64,000 bases of DNA from Aquimarina sp. U1-2 (GCF_017897595.1 NZ_JAGKIK010000014.1:42169-106168); one strand, 5' to 3'; positions 28,198-38,027 are shown, counted from the stretch's first letter. Notes: generated from the letters alone by a model not told the origin. A program made the numbers and translations.

Positions 28198-28848
28198 ATG
28201 AAGAAAAAGACTATTGTTATTGTTGACGACCATTTGTTATTCGCACAATCTCTAGAAAGCTTAATCTCTAAACTGGAACATTACGAAGTTCTGGCTATTT
28301 TGAAGAATGGGAAAGAACTAACTCAATATTATTTACATAAACGTAGAGTGCCGGATCTTATACTTTTGGATGTAAAAATGCCGGTTATGGATGGTGTTCA
28401 AACCATGCAATGGCTTAAGGAAAACAGACCCGAGCAAAAAGTGTTGGCATTAACCATGGAAGACGACGAGGATACGATCATCAAAATGCTAAGAGCCGGC
28501 GCAAAGGGATACCTGCTTAAAGATATTCATCCCGAAAACTTCGAATTTGCGATGAAAATGGTTATCGAACAAGGGTTTTATTATTCTGGAAAAATTGAAA
28601 GCGCTCTGCGTAATGTCGATGATAACAAATCCACACGCGATTTGCATGAAAAGTTAACAGAAAGGGAATGGAATTTCTTAAAACACGCCTGTACAGAACT
28701 CACCTACAAAGATATTGCTGTAGAAATGGGGTTGAGCCCTAAAACGGTCGAAAATTATCGAGAGGCTGTCTTTAAAAAATTGGAAGTAAAAACCAGAGTT
28801 GGTCTCGTCATTTACAGTATGAAAAATAATTTGATCAAAATTGATTGA
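28198..28848 (+). CDS. LuxR-family response regulator
   Basis: The ATG at 28198 is preferred to a GTG at 28189. The 216-residue regulator has D10-D11, phospho-acceptor D58 in LLDVKMP and K107-type lysine in GYLLKD. The C-terminal LuxR HTH spans about 148-205 (LTEREWNFLKHACTEL, SPKTVENYREAVFKKL). It is the evident partner of the HisKA_3 kinase just upstream. Target genes are unknown. Confidence 0.9.
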   Translation: MKKKTIVIVDDHLLFAQSLESLISKLEHYEVLAILKNGKELTQYYLHKRRVPDLILLDVKMPVMDGVQTMQWLKENRPEQKVLALTMEDDEDTIIKMLRAGAKGYLLKDIHPENFEFAMKMVIEQGFYYSGKIESALRNVDDNKSTRDLHEKLTEREWNFLKHACTELTYKDIAVEMGLSPKTVENYREAVFKKLEVKTRVGLVIYSMKNNLIKID

Positions 28849-28896
28849 AAACCTAAAAAAAGGTTCAGTGATATAGGAATTATGTAAAAATTTTAC

Positions 28897-29070
28897 GAAT
28901 ATCCGTAATTTAACCTAAACGGTTTGTGTCTAGCTGAATACTGAAACGAGTTCAACACAGGCTTGTTTCAGTTTTTCATCTCAATGTACTGAAAATAAAG
29001 GTGATGAGATCTTGAAATGAATTCAGGATGACTTCTCAGTTAAATTTTTAGGTATAATAACGGACAATCA
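28897..29070 (+). repeat. Dispersed ~170-bp intergenic repeat, family 1, copy 3
   Basis: Same sequence and orientation as 20536-20707. It ends 10 bases before the -7 element of the ilv leader promoter, so it may have brought part of that promoter region. Confidence 0.85.
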
Positions 29071-29080
29071 AAAATTTTTT

Positions 29081-29088
29081 TATATTTG
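29081..29088 (+). promoter_or_regulatory. ilv leader promoter, -7 element
   Basis: TATATTTG fits TAnnTTTG. The first leader peptide starts only 8 bases later at 29097, so its transcript would have almost no 5' untranslated bases. Confidence 0.5.
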
Positions 29089-29096
29089 ATACATAA

Positions 29097-29156
29097 ATGA
29101 AGAATACCAATAGAAATAGTAGCATTGTCATTATCGAGGTGATTGTATCAACTTGA
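29097..29156 (+). CDS. ilv attenuator leader peptide 1
   Basis: The 19-residue ORF reads MKNTNRNSSIVIIEVIVST. Seven of the eight residues at 10-17 are Ile or Val, and Leu is absent. The stop codon is followed at once by AAAGGGA (29157-29163), which can pair with TCCCTTT (29189-29195) inside the terminator. Stalling at the Ile/Val codons would leave AAAGGGA free to block the terminator; finishing the peptide would cover it. Confidence 0.75.
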   Translation: MKNTNRNSSIVIIEVIVST

Positions 29157-29187
29157 AAAGGGACTAGTGCATTATAAAATATATAAC

Positions 29188-29219
29188 ATCCCTTTGTAAC
29201 CGCAAAGGGATTTTTGTTT
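29188..29219 (+). terminator. ilv attenuator terminator 1
   Basis: ATCCCTTTG (29188-29196) pairs with CAAAGGGAT (29203-29211) around TAACCG. TTTTTGTTT follows. It is a textbook intrinsic terminator placed between leader peptide 1 and leader peptide 2. Confidence 0.85.
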
Positions 29220-29245
29220 GAAATAACTTTCACTAAAAGAAAGAA

Positions 29246-29302
29246 ATGAATAGTAATATAGTAATCAATAGTATTAAAATTATAGTGATTGGTTCAGCAT
29301 AA
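29246..29302 (+). CDS. ilv attenuator leader peptide 2
   Basis: The 18-residue ORF reads MNSNIVINSIKIIVIGSA. Eight residues are Ile or Val and none is Leu. The antiterminator segment AAGGGA (29305-29310) follows the stop, and its partner TCCCTT starts at 29336. The 25-base distance between the two segments equals that in attenuator 1. Confidence 0.75.
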   Translation: MNSNIVINSIKIIVIGSA

Positions 29303-29333
29303 ATAAGGGATCTTAGACATGGTACTACAGTAA

Positions 29334-29362
29334 AATCCCTTTACATTTTAAAGGGATTTTTT
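29334..29362 (+). terminator. ilv attenuator terminator 2
   Basis: AATCCCTTTA (29334-29343) pairs with TAAAGGGATT (29349-29358) around CATTT. TTTTTT ends the element. It nearly repeats terminator 1, so the two attenuators look like a tandem duplication. Confidence 0.85.
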
Positions 29363-29367
29363 GTGTA

Positions 29368-29402
29368 ATACCAAATCTGCTATTTTATGGTAGATTTGGT
29401 AT
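29368..29402 (+). other. Third hairpin after the ilv attenuators
   Basis: ATACCAAATCT (29368-29378) pairs perfectly with AGATTTGGTAT (29392-29402). There is no U run and no leader peptide. It may be an mRNA stabiliser or processing site. In 29403-29786 I see only AT-rich DNA and the short inverted repeat at 29675-29736. Confidence 0.5.
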
Positions 29403-29674
29403 AAATACACTAATATTTTAGAAAGATGTATATATAGTGATTGTAAAAAAAATAAATATAAAATACTGTAAATCAATTAGTAAAGTCCTTTAACATCCTG
29501 TTGGATATTGTAAGAATCTTGAATGATATTTAAGGTTTTCAGTACAACGAAATAATTTTACGTAGTGTTTATAAACAATAGTATTAATATTTCAATAAAA
29601 AAGTTAAATAATTGCATTATTAATAAATAATTGAATGTTCATAAAATTACCTAAATGTTAAAATCAATACTAGC

Positions 29675-29736
29675 ATGTCACATTGAGTGTAGTCGAGATG
29701 TATGTATCAACCCTACGATTCCGCTCAGGATGACAT
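29675..29736 (+). repeat. Short inverted-repeat element before ilvD
   Basis: ATGTCACATTGAG at the left and CGCTCAGGATGACAT at the right are nearly complementary ends of a 62-base element. It has the form of the small mobile palindromes common in Flavobacteriaceae. Related fragments lie at about 31500-31532 (CATTCCTGCGTAGG...GGAATCC) and 33377-33400. Confidence 0.6.
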
Positions 29737-29786
29737 ATACAATAGGTACTTAAACGGATACTCATAATAAATATATTCAGAAGCGA

Positions 29787-31463
29787 ATGTGTATAAATAA
29801 ATATAGTAGACAAGTTACTCAAGATGATACCCAACCTGCGGCACAAGCTATGCTTCACGCCATTGGACTCACCGATGAAGACTTCAATAAACCACTAGTG
29901 GGAATTGCCAGTACGGGATACGAAGGTAATCCATGTAATATGCATCTTAATGATCTGGCGACGTTAGTAAAAAAAGGAACGCAACAAGAAGATGTGGTCG
30001 GATTGATTTTTAATACTATTGGTGTAAGTGACGGAATTTCTATGGGAACCCCGGGAATGCGGTTTTCTTTGCCATCCAGAGATGTTATTGCCGATTCTAT
30101 GGAAACAGTGGTGCAGGCTATGTCATATGATGGAATGGTAACTGTTGTCGGTTGTGATAAAAATATGCCGGGTGCACTTATGGCAATGCTGCGCTTAAAT
30201 CGTCCTTCTATTCTGGTATATGGGGGTACTATCGCTTCTGGATGCCATGAGGGGAAAAAACTAGATGTCGTTTCTGCTTTCGAAGCTTGGGGAGAAAAGG
30301 TAGCCGGTACCATCACACAAAAAGAATATAAAAGTGTTATAGAAAAAGCGTGTCCGGGAGCAGGAGCATGTGGTGGTATGTATACCGCAAATACCATGGC
30401 ATCGGCCATCGAAGCCTTAGGGATGTCATTACCCTACAATTCGTCAAACCCTGCCATTAGTAAACACAAAGAAGAAGAAAGTATCGCTGCAGGGCGTGCC
30501 ATGCGATTATTACTCGAAAAAGATATTAAACCCAAAGATATTGTTACCAAAAAGTCACTAGAAAATGCCATACGGTTGGTTACCATTCTTGGCGGCTCGA
30601 CCAATGCTGTGTTACATTTTCTGGCAATTGCTAGGGTGGCCGATGTTGAGTTCACATTGGCAGATTTTCAAAGAATAAGCGATGAAACTCCATTCTTGGC
30701 AGATTTAAAGCCTAGCGGAAAATATTTAATGGAAGATGTTCATAATGTTGGCGGAATCCCTGCGGTATTAAAATATTTGTTGAAGAAAGGCTTGCTGCAC
30801 GGTGATTGTTTAACAGTTACCGGAAAAACACTGGCAGAGAATCTTTTAGACATTCCTGACCTTTCTGAAGGTCAAGACGTAATCAAACCCTTAGAACAAC
30901 CCATTAAACAAACAGGTCATTTACGAATTATGTTTGGAAATCTTGCCAAAGATGGATGTGTTGCCAAAATTACGGGTAAAGAAGGATTGCGTTTCCAAGG
31001 AAAAGCAAAAGTGTTTAATGGCGAGTATGCCGCAAATGATGGTATTCGTGATGGTAAAGTAAAAAAAGGAGACGTAGTCGTCATACGGTACGAAGGACCC
31101 AAAGGAGGGCCTGGTATGCCAGAAATGCTTAAGCCTACCGCAGCCATTATGGGTGCCGGACTTGGTAAAGATGTTGCATTAATAACCGATGGAAGATTTT
31201 CTGGAGGAACCCACGGGTTTGTTGTAGGGCATATTACTCCAGAGGCGCAAGAAGGGGGGTTAATTGGTATTGTCGAGGATGGGGATATGATAACGATAGA
31301 TGCTGAAACCAATTCAATTATAGTCGATATCGATCAGGCTGAAATTGAAAAGAGAAGAGCAAAATGGACACAACCCGAATTAAAATTTAAAAGGGGAGTG
31401 TTATATAAATATGCTAAAACCGTCTCATCTGCGTCAAAAGGATGCGTTACTGATGAATTTTAA
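29787..31463 (+). CDS. ilvD: Dihydroxy-acid dehydratase
   Basis: A 558-residue enzyme for the dehydration of dihydroxy-acids to 2-keto acids in valine and isoleucine synthesis. [14 protein letters not shown] near the start and [12 protein letters not shown] and [13 protein letters not shown] further in carry the cysteines of the Fe-S site. [19 protein letters not shown] near the C-terminus is the family signature. It is the first gene of the ilv operon, 425 bases after the second attenuator. Confidence 0.96.
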   Translation: MCINKYSRQVTQDDTQPAAQAMLHAIGLTDEDFNKPLVGIASTGYEGNPCNMHLNDLATLVKKGTQQEDVVGLIFNTIGVSDGISMGTPGMRFSLPSRDVIADSMETVVQAMSYDGMVTVVGCDKNMPGALMAMLRLNRPSILVYGGTIASGCHEGKKLDVVSAFEAWGEKVAGTITQKEYKSVIEKACPGAGACGGMYTANTMASAIEALGMSLPYNSSNPAISKHKEEESIAAGRAMRLLLEKDIKPKDIVTKKSLENAIRLVTILGGSTNAVLHFLAIARVADVEFTLADFQRISDETPFLADLKPSGKYLMEDVHNVGGIPAVLKYLLKKGLLHGDCLTVTGKTLAENLLDIPDLSEGQDVIKPLEQPIKQTGHLRIMFGNLAKDGCVAKITGKEGLRFQGKAKVFNGEYAANDGIRDGKVKKGDVVVIRYEGPKGGPGMPEMLKPTAAIMGAGLGKDVALITDGRFSGGTHGFVVGHITPEAQEGGLIGIVEDGDMITIDAETNSIIVDIDQAEIEKRRAKWTQPELKFKRGVLYKYAKTVSSASKGCVTDEF

Positions 31464-31631
31464 TAAGAACGAGCAATACATAGTATTGATATCGATAGTT
31501 TTGTCATTCCTGCGTAGGTAGGGAATCCAATAAAACTTCAATACAACATATTGATTTCAATAATTCTCATTTTGGCCAAAGTCAGGATGTAAATAAGTTC
31601 CGAAGAACAATCGGAGACCAAATACAAGCGT

Positions 31632-33365
31632 ATGGAAACACAAACGCAAAGCATAAAAAAGGAAAGAACAGTGCGAAAAGAACGCATTACCGGGGCTGAG
31701 GCGGTAATTCGTTGTCTGTTGGCAGAGGGTGTAGATCTCATCTATGGGTATCCGGGTGGAGCAATCATGCCTGTGTATGATGAATTGTATAAATTTCAAG
31801 ATCAATTACACCACGTACTAACTCGACATGAACAAGGAGCTACTCATGCTGCTCAAGGGTATGCCCGTACAAGCGGTAAGGTGGGTGTTGCTATCGCAAC
31901 ATCTGGTCCCGGAGCGACTAATTTTGTTACAGGTATCGCAGACGCTCAAATTGATTCAACACCGATGGTTTGTATTACCGGGCAGGTAGGTTCTCATTTG
32001 TTAGGTTCTGATGCCTTTCAAGAAACCGATATTATCGGAATTTCTACGCCGATTACAAAATGGAATCATCAGGTTACAAAAGCGGAAGATATTCCTGAAA
32101 TTTTGGCAAAAGCTTTTTATATCGCACGCTCTGGTCGTCCCGGCCCTGTATTGATAGATATTACAAAAGATGCCCAATTTGGAGAACTTGATTTTGAGTA
32201 TACCAAGTGTAAAGGGATTCGAAGTTACATTCCGGTACCAGAAACTGATCCTAAAAGTCTGGAAAAAGCAGCCGCAATGATCAACGCGGCCAAAAAGCCC
32301 ATGATCGTTTTTGGTCAGGGCGTTATTCTGGGTGAAGCCGAAGAAGAACTACAAAATTTCATTCAAAAATCCGGGATTCCGGCAGCATGGACCATCCTGG
32401 GGCTTTCTGCGCTACCTACCGCTCATCCGCTTAATGTGGGTATGGTAGGCATGCATGGAAATTACGGACCAAATAAATTAACCAACGAATGTGATTTACT
32501 GTTGGCCATAGGAATGAGATTCGACGATCGCGTTACCGGAAATCTGGAAACCTATGCAAAGCAGGCAAAGATTGTTCATTTCGAAATAGATCCTGCAGAG
32601 GTCAATAAAAATGTAAAGGTTGACGTAGCGGTCATGGGTAATGTAAAGGATACGCTTGCAAAAATTCTTCCTTCGGTAGCAGCAAATTCACATACCTCAT
32701 GGGTTCAAAAGTTTAAAGATTATGATACTATCGAATTTGAAAAGGTCATTAAAAACGACTTGTACCCAACGCAAGATGGTTTATCAATGGGTGAAGTGTT
32801 AAGAGAAATTAATGAAGAGACAAAAGGAGATGCTATTATCGTATCAGATGTGGGGCAACATCAAATGATTGCCTGTCGTTATGCAGCGTTTACAACAACC
32901 AAAAGTAATGTTACTTCTGGTGGTTTAGGTACGATGGGATTTGCATTACCAGCGGCCATTGGTGCCAAAATGGGAGCACCAGAGCGAGAGGTGGTGGCTA
33001 TAATAGGCGACGGAGGGTACCAAATGACCATCCAGGAGCTGGGTACTATATTTCAGACCAAAGTCCCTGTAAAAATCGTAGTACTCAACAATGATTTTTT
33101 GGGTATGGTACGACAATGGCAACAATTGTTTTTTGATAAACGATATGCGTCTACAGAGATGGTGAATCCTGATTTTGTAACCATTGCACAAGGATATCAT
33201 ATCGCCGCGAAACGAGTGACCAAACGAAAAGATTTACAAGAGGCTATAGCAGAAATGATTGCTTCCAAAGAGCCTTATTTTTTAGAGGTATGTGTTGAAA
33301 AGGAAAATAACGTATTCCCTATGATACCCACGGGAGCATCAGTTTCAGATATAAGACTTGAATAA
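31632..33365 (+). CDS. ilvB: Acetolactate synthase, large (catalytic) subunit
   Basis: A 577-residue thiamine-diphosphate enzyme that joins pyruvate with pyruvate or 2-ketobutyrate. YGYPGGAIMPVYDEL with the catalytic glutamate in LTRHEQGATHAAQGYAR is at the N-terminus. GDGGYQMTIQELGT and VLNNDFLGMVRQWQQLF at about 455-495 form the ThDP/Mg site. The first 20 residues are a charged extension. It lies between ilvD (168-base gap) and ilvN. Confidence 0.96.
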   Translation: METQTQSIKKERTVRKERITGAEAVIRCLLAEGVDLIYGYPGGAIMPVYDELYKFQDQLHHVLTRHEQGATHAAQGYARTSGKVGVAIATSGPGATNFVTGIADAQIDSTPMVCITGQVGSHLLGSDAFQETDIIGISTPITKWNHQVTKAEDIPEILAKAFYIARSGRPGPVLIDITKDAQFGELDFEYTKCKGIRSYIPVPETDPKSLEKAAAMINAAKKPMIVFGQGVILGEAEEELQNFIQKSGIPAAWTILGLSALPTAHPLNVGMVGMHGNYGPNKLTNECDLLLAIGMRFDDRVTGNLETYAKQAKIVHFEIDPAEVNKNVKVDVAVMGNVKDTLAKILPSVAANSHTSWVQKFKDYDTIEFEKVIKNDLYPTQDGLSMGEVLREINEETKGDAIIVSDVGQHQMIACRYAAFTTTKSNVTSGGLGTMGFALPAAIGAKMGAPEREVVAIIGDGGYQMTIQELGTIFQTKVPVKIVVLNNDFLGMVRQWQQLFFDKRYASTEMVNPDFVTIAQGYHIAAKRVTKRKDLQEAIAEMIASKEPYFLEVCVEKENNVFPMIPTGASVSDIRLE

Positions 33366-33414
33366 TAAAATTTTATCATTCCGGTGCAGGCTGGAATCCA
33401 TATCATGTAAAATA

Positions 33415-33948
33415 ATGGAAAAAGAAAATTTTACAATTTCGGTGTATACCGAAAATAATATAGGATTGCTCAACAGAATTTCTGCAATCTTTTTAAAGCG
33501 ACACATCAATTTGGATAGTATGACCGCATCGCAATCTGAAATTAAAGACGTATTTCGGTTTACCATTGCAGTGAAAGTCACAGAAGAGCAAGTGCAAAAA
33601 ATTGTAGGCCAAATTGAAAAGCAAATAGAAGTGATCAGGGCTTTTTATCACAAAGAAGAAGAAATTATCTATCAGGAAACAGCGTTGTTTAAAGTGGCTT
33701 CCAAATTACTTTTTGAAGAGCGCCAGATTCAAAATGTGATCAAAAATAGCCATGCCAATATTGTAACAGTAACTCCAGAGTTTTTTGTGCTAGAAAAAAC
33801 TGGAAGACGTAGAGAAGTCGATGCGCTATATCATAAACTCGAACCTTACGGACTCATGCAGTTTACACGATCAGGTCGTATAGCAGTTACTAAAGAAAAA
33901 TTACATATTTCAACAATTCTTGAAAAATTTACAACAGAAACGGTGTAA
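33415..33948 (+). CDS. ilvN: Acetolactate synthase, small (regulatory) subunit
   Basis: The ATG at 33415 (MEKENFTISVYTENN) is preferred over a TTG at 33358, which would run through a short repeat. The 177-residue protein has the ACT domain at 5-75 (NNIGLLNRISAIFLKRHINLDS) and the conserved C-terminal ALS_ss_C region. It should confer valine feedback on IlvB. Confidence 0.93.
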   Translation: MEKENFTISVYTENNIGLLNRISAIFLKRHINLDSMTASQSEIKDVFRFTIAVKVTEEQVQKIVGQIEKQIEVIRAFYHKEEEIIYQETALFKVASKLLFEERQIQNVIKNSHANIVTVTPEFFVLEKTGRRREVDALYHKLEPYGLMQFTRSGRIAVTKEKLHISTILEKFTTETV

Positions 33949-33949
33949 G

Positions 33950-34075
33950 GGATAGCAGCGGCATCCTTTTATTTTTAACGCCGGAAGATAAATTATCGAA
34001 AGGATTTTAAAATAAAAGATATAGCGAATAGCCCGACCCGAAGCGTAGTCGTAGGGAACACCCTAATAACAATAA
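33950..34075 (+). ncRNA. Possible structured RNA or repeat between ilvN and ilvC
   Basis: The gap holds conserved-looking islands: GATAGCAGCGGCATCCTTTT, a matching AAAGGATTTTAAAATAAAAG about 45 bases on, then ATAGCGAATAGCCCGACCC and AGGGAACACCCTA. ATCCTTTTATTTTAA-like and AAAATAAAAGGAT-like arms are complementary. I have the impression that this pattern is common between flavobacterial genes and might be the Flavo-1 motif, but I cannot confirm that. Confidence 0.45.
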
Positions 34076-34129
34076 AAATTAAAACTAAACTAGATTTCCA
34101 GTTGGGAATAATCACAAATTAAAAAAGAA

Positions 34130-35605
34130 ATGGCAAATTATTTTAATACGCTATCATTACGAGATCAATTAACACAATTAGGAAAATGTAGATTTATGAA
34201 CGCCGATGAATTTTCGGCAGGCGTAGATGTACTAAAAGATAAAAAAATCGTGATTGTGGGATGTGGTGCACAGGGCCTCAATCAAGGATTGAACATGAGA
34301 GATTCTGGACTTGATATTTCTTATGCATTGCGAGAGGCTGCCATTAAAGAAAAACGTCAGTCATATAAAAATGCCACAGCTCATAATTTCAATGTAGGCA
34401 CCTATGACGAATTGATCCCAGATGCCGATGTGGTTATTAATCTTACTCCCGACAAGCAACATACACAGGTGGTTAACACGGTTATGCCATCAATGAAGCA
34501 GGGAGCGACATTGTCGTATTCTCATGGTTTTAATATTGTAGAAGAAGGAATGCAGGTAAGAAAAGATTTGACAGTCATTATGGTTGCGCCAAAATGTCCC
34601 GGGTCTGAGGTGAGAGAAGAATATAAAAGAGGGTTTGGTGTCCCTACATTAATCGCCGTTCATCCAGAGAACGATCCGCAGGGGCAGGGTTTCGATCAGG
34701 CAAAAGCGTATGCCGTAGCTACCGGAGGGCATAGAGCAGGTGTTTTGGAATCCTCATTTGTGGCCGAAGTTAAATCAGACCTTATGGGCGAACAAACCAT
34801 ACTTTGTGGTTTGCTGCAAACCGGATCTATTTTATGCTTTGATAAGATGGTCGAAAAGGGAATTGATGCTGGTTATGCTTCAAAATTAATTCAATACGGT
34901 TGGGAAACCATTACTGAAGGAATGAAATACGGTGGTATTACCAATATGATGGATCGCTTATCAAACCCGTCTAAAATTAAAGCTTTTGAATTATCTGAGG
35001 AGCTAAAGGATATCATGCGCCCATTGTTTCATAAGCACATGGACGATATTATGACCGGTCATTTTTCTAAAACCATGATGGAAGACTGGGCCAATGATGA
35101 TAAAAATTTGCTATCATGGAGAGCTGAAACAGGAGAAACTGCATTTGAAAAAACACCTGCCGGCACCGTTGAAATTTCAGAACAGGAATTTTATGATCAT
35201 GGTGTATTATTGGTTGCATTTGTAAGAGCAGGAGTAGAATTGGCCTTCGAAGCTATGACAGAATCTGGTATAATTGAAGAATCTGCATATTATGAATCTT
35301 TACACGAGACGCCACTAATTGCAAATACTATTGCACGAAAAAAGCTATTCGAAATGAATAGTGTTATCTCTGATACTGCAGAGTATGGGTGCTATTTATT
35401 TGATCATGCCTGTAAGCCTTTACTTGCTGATTTTATGAAGAAAATTGATACCGATGTAATTGGTAAGGCTTTTGATCACGATAAACATAATGGTGTAGAT
35501 AACGCCAAATTGATCGAAGTAAATGCAGCATTACGAAGTCATCCTATAGAAACCGTTGGTGCCAGACTTCGTGAATCTATGACTGCCATGAAACAAATAG
35601 TTTGA
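34130..35605 (+). CDS. ilvC: Ketol-acid reductoisomerase, class II (long form)
   Basis: A 491-residue NADPH enzyme that isomerises and reduces acetolactate and acetohydroxybutyrate. The Rossmann motif is [17 protein letters not shown] at about 44-60, and [19 protein letters not shown] follows. The length and the two C-terminal helical domains show class II, the form of enteric bacteria, plants and Bacteroidota. It is fourth in the ilv operon. Confidence 0.96.
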   Translation: MANYFNTLSLRDQLTQLGKCRFMNADEFSAGVDVLKDKKIVIVGCGAQGLNQGLNMRDSGLDISYALREAAIKEKRQSYKNATAHNFNVGTYDELIPDADVVINLTPDKQHTQVVNTVMPSMKQGATLSYSHGFNIVEEGMQVRKDLTVIMVAPKCPGSEVREEYKRGFGVPTLIAVHPENDPQGQGFDQAKAYAVATGGHRAGVLESSFVAEVKSDLMGEQTILCGLLQTGSILCFDKMVEKGIDAGYASKLIQYGWETITEGMKYGGITNMMDRLSNPSKIKAFELSEELKDIMRPLFHKHMDDIMTGHFSKTMMEDWANDDKNLLSWRAETGETAFEKTPAGTVEISEQEFYDHGVLLVAFVRAGVELAFEAMTESGIIEESAYYESLHETPLIANTIARKKLFEMNSVISDTAEYGCYLFDHACKPLLADFMKKIDTDVIGKAFDHDKHNGVDNAKLIEVNAALRSHPIETVGARLRESMTAMKQIV

Positions 35606-35727
35606 TTTCATGAAAACCGTGAAAGTAATAAATTTTTGTTCAGCCGGATCTGTTGAAGTTTGAATTTGTGTATTGTGTGAGCTTTAATGGATCCTGGCTA
35701 GCAAAGTTTTTTTAATTTAATGTTGGA

Positions 35728-36993
35728 ATGCGTACCACAACAACTACCTATTTTCCTGAAATAGAAAATATCCATAAGGCAGCTTCTACAATTCGCGATG
35801 TTGCTATGGTTACTCCTTTGATGCCTAGTATTCGATATTCGAAAAGATATAATGCTAATGTGCTATTAAAGCGGGAGGATCTTCAACGCGTGCGATCTTA
35901 TAAAATTCGCGGGGCATATAATAAGATAAGCTCACTTACCCAAGAAGAACGAGAACGCGGAGTGGTTTGTGCCAGTGCCGGTAACCATGCACAAGGGGTA
36001 GCGTTTGCCTGCCATCATTTGGGAATCGAAGGAACGATATTTATGCCTTCAGTAACACCTAAACAAAAAATAGCTCAAACACAAATGTTTGGTGGAGATG
36101 CTGTAAAAATTGTATTAGAAGGTGATACCTTTGATGCATCCTCAAAAGCAGCTTTAAAGAGCTGTAAAAGAGAAGGTAAAACTTTTGTTCATCCCTTTGA
36201 TGACCCCAAAACTATTGAAGGTCAGGGTACTATTGGTCTCGAAATCTTTAAACAAGCCGATGCTTTTATAGACTATGTTTTTGTAGCTGTAGGTGGTGGT
36301 GGACTAGCCTCTGGTTTATGTGGTGCATTAAAAGCGCTATCTCCTAAAACCAAAATTATTGGTATAGAGCCAGAAGGAGCTCCCTCTATGCTCACCTCTA
36401 TACAAAAGAATAAAAACACCAAAATCTCTACTATTGATAAGTTTATAGATGGAGCTGCAGTTCAAAAGGTAGGTCATCTCAATTTTGAAATTTGTAAAAC
36501 GTATCTTTCGGACATGTTTACTGTTCCTGAGGGATTCGTTTGTCAAACTATACTTGATTTATACAATAGAGATGCCATTGTAGTCGAACCTGCAGGTGCT
36601 TTAACATTAGCTGCCTTAGAGTTTTATAAAGATAAAATTAAAGGTAAAAATGTGGTGTGTATCGTTAGCGGTAGCAATAACGATATAACCCGTACCGCTG
36701 AAATTAAGGAAAGAGCTTTATTGTATGCCAATTTGAAACACTACTTTATTGTTCGTTTTCCACAAAGAGCAGGGGCTTTAAAACAATTTGTAGGCGAAGT
36801 GCTGGGACCCAACGATGATATTACCCATTTTGAATACTCAAAAAAATCGAGTAGAGAAAATGCCCCCGCAGTCGTAGGCATAGAATTGAAAGATAAAAAC
36901 GACCTCGAGCCTTTAATTTCCAGAATGAAAGAACTCAATTTTTTTGGAGATTATTTAAACGATAAACCCGATTTATTTCAGTTTTTGGTATAA
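35728..36993 (+). CDS. ilvA: Threonine dehydratase (biosynthetic)
   Basis: A 421-residue PLP enzyme making 2-ketobutyrate, the first isoleucine-specific step. K59 in RVRSYKIRGAY is the PLP lysine; SAGNHAQGVA and VAVGGGGLASGL bind the cofactor phosphate. The C-terminal ACT-like region (about 335-420) is shorter than the double domain of E. coli IlvA but should still allow isoleucine control. It closes the ilv operon 122 bases after ilvC. Confidence 0.93.
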   Translation: MRTTTTTYFPEIENIHKAASTIRDVAMVTPLMPSIRYSKRYNANVLLKREDLQRVRSYKIRGAYNKISSLTQEERERGVVCASAGNHAQGVAFACHHLGIEGTIFMPSVTPKQKIAQTQMFGGDAVKIVLEGDTFDASSKAALKSCKREGKTFVHPFDDPKTIEGQGTIGLEIFKQADAFIDYVFVAVGGGGLASGLCGALKALSPKTKIIGIEPEGAPSMLTSIQKNKNTKISTIDKFIDGAAVQKVGHLNFEICKTYLSDMFTVPEGFVCQTILDLYNRDAIVVEPAGALTLAALEFYKDKIKGKNVVCIVSGSNNDITRTAEIKERALLYANLKHYFIVRFPQRAGALKQFVGEVLGPNDDITHFEYSKKSSRENAPAVVGIELKDKNDLEPLISRMKELNFFGDYLNDKPDLFQFLV

Positions 36994-37462
36994 TTTTCGA
37001 ATATCCTTAAAAACTCGAATTTATGCATCACCTTGTTCTAGGGTCTCAATTTACTGCATATTAAAAATAAATTCTTTATACGTTGAAAAATGAATTCAGC
37101 AAGGCACGATTTTGATCGTAGTACCGATAACGACTATTATAAAATAATTTCTTAGAATTAATTCAATCATATAGTTAAATAGTTGTCTGCATAACATTAT
37201 AAGGATACGGCTTAGCGTGATTCAAAGTTTGTTTCGGAATCTTACTGTACTTATAAACTGTTATTTGCAATAAAAACCTAAATCAAGCCTGTACTAAATT
37301 CGTTTTAGTATTTAGGTTGATGATAACAACTCATTATAGGTTATAGATACTCAAATATGTCTTCTCAATTATGGTTAAACCCTAAAATACTCATTAAAAA
37401 TTTGTTAATTAACTCTTTTTATCCATATATTCGTACATTTAAACGATAAAACTATATCTATT
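36994..37462 (+). other. Gene-free stretch with a degenerate repeat
   Basis: No ORF of note. Around 37276-37320, CCTAAATCAAGCCTGTACTA and TTTTAGTATTTAGG form a hairpin that resembles a decayed part of repeat family 1. The promoter of the next gene probably lies in the last 80 bases (TTTG near 37403, TACATTTA near 37433). Confidence 0.5.
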
Positions 37463-38008
37463 ATGAAAAAACAAGTACTTTTTATTTTCGTTGCTTTTCT
37501 TGGTTTAACAGCTGCTCAAGCTCAGGTAAAGCTTGGTTTTGGTCTAGGATATGCCGTACCCTCTGGAGATATTGCAGATATTACAGATGGTGGACTTTCT
37601 GCGCATTTAGAATTAGGTTACGGAGTAACAGAGGATATCGATGTGTCTATCCTGTACCATGGTGAATTTTTGGTTGGTGCAGATTCAGACGGGGTATCAT
37701 ATGATGCTGTAGCTCTTGGAAGTTATTTGGTTAATGGACGTTATTACTTTAGAAAAGAAGGTTTTAGACCGTATGGTAGTTTAGGATTAGGTATCACTTC
37801 TGTTGGAGCTATAGAAATTGAAGCAGATGGGGGAAATATTGAGTCTGCTGCAAGTGAATCCAATTTTTCTTTTCGTCCGGCTTTAGGTTTTAAGTACGGT
37901 GTACTTAATGTAAATGCCGCGTATTTAAGTGCTGGTAAAGTAGGAGATGGAACCGTAGGTGACATAACTTTTAATATTGGTTTATTATTTACTTTTGGAG
38001 GTAACTAA
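37463..38008 (+). CDS. Small outer-membrane beta-barrel protein
   Basis: A 181-residue protein with a signal peptide ending AQAQ at about 21. The mature part has about eight amphipathic strands with glycine and tyrosine turns (GFGLGYAVPSGD, YFRKEGFRPYGSLGLGITS, FRPALGFKYG) and ends in the FTFGGN strand. This fits the OmpW/OmpX-like porin-family barrels of Bacteroidota. Function is unknown. A strong bidirectional terminator follows. Confidence 0.8.
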   Translation: MKKQVLFIFVAFLGLTAAQAQVKLGFGLGYAVPSGDIADITDGGLSAHLELGYGVTEDIDVSILYHGEFLVGADSDGVSYDAVALGSYLVNGRYYFRKEGFRPYGSLGLGITSVGAIEIEADGGNIESAASESNFSFRPALGFKYGVLNVNAAYLSAGKVGDGTVGDITFNIGLLFTFGGN

Positions 38009-38027
38009 TAAAAATATTATAAAAACT

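Noticed and set aside
29048..29233. Minus-strand ORF across the ilv leader
   Set aside because: The plus strand has a coherent attenuator here; the ORF is a by-product of its AT-rich hairpins.
31538..31805. Two minus-strand ORFs at the start of ilvB
   Set aside because: They are antisense to the conserved N-terminus of acetolactate synthase.
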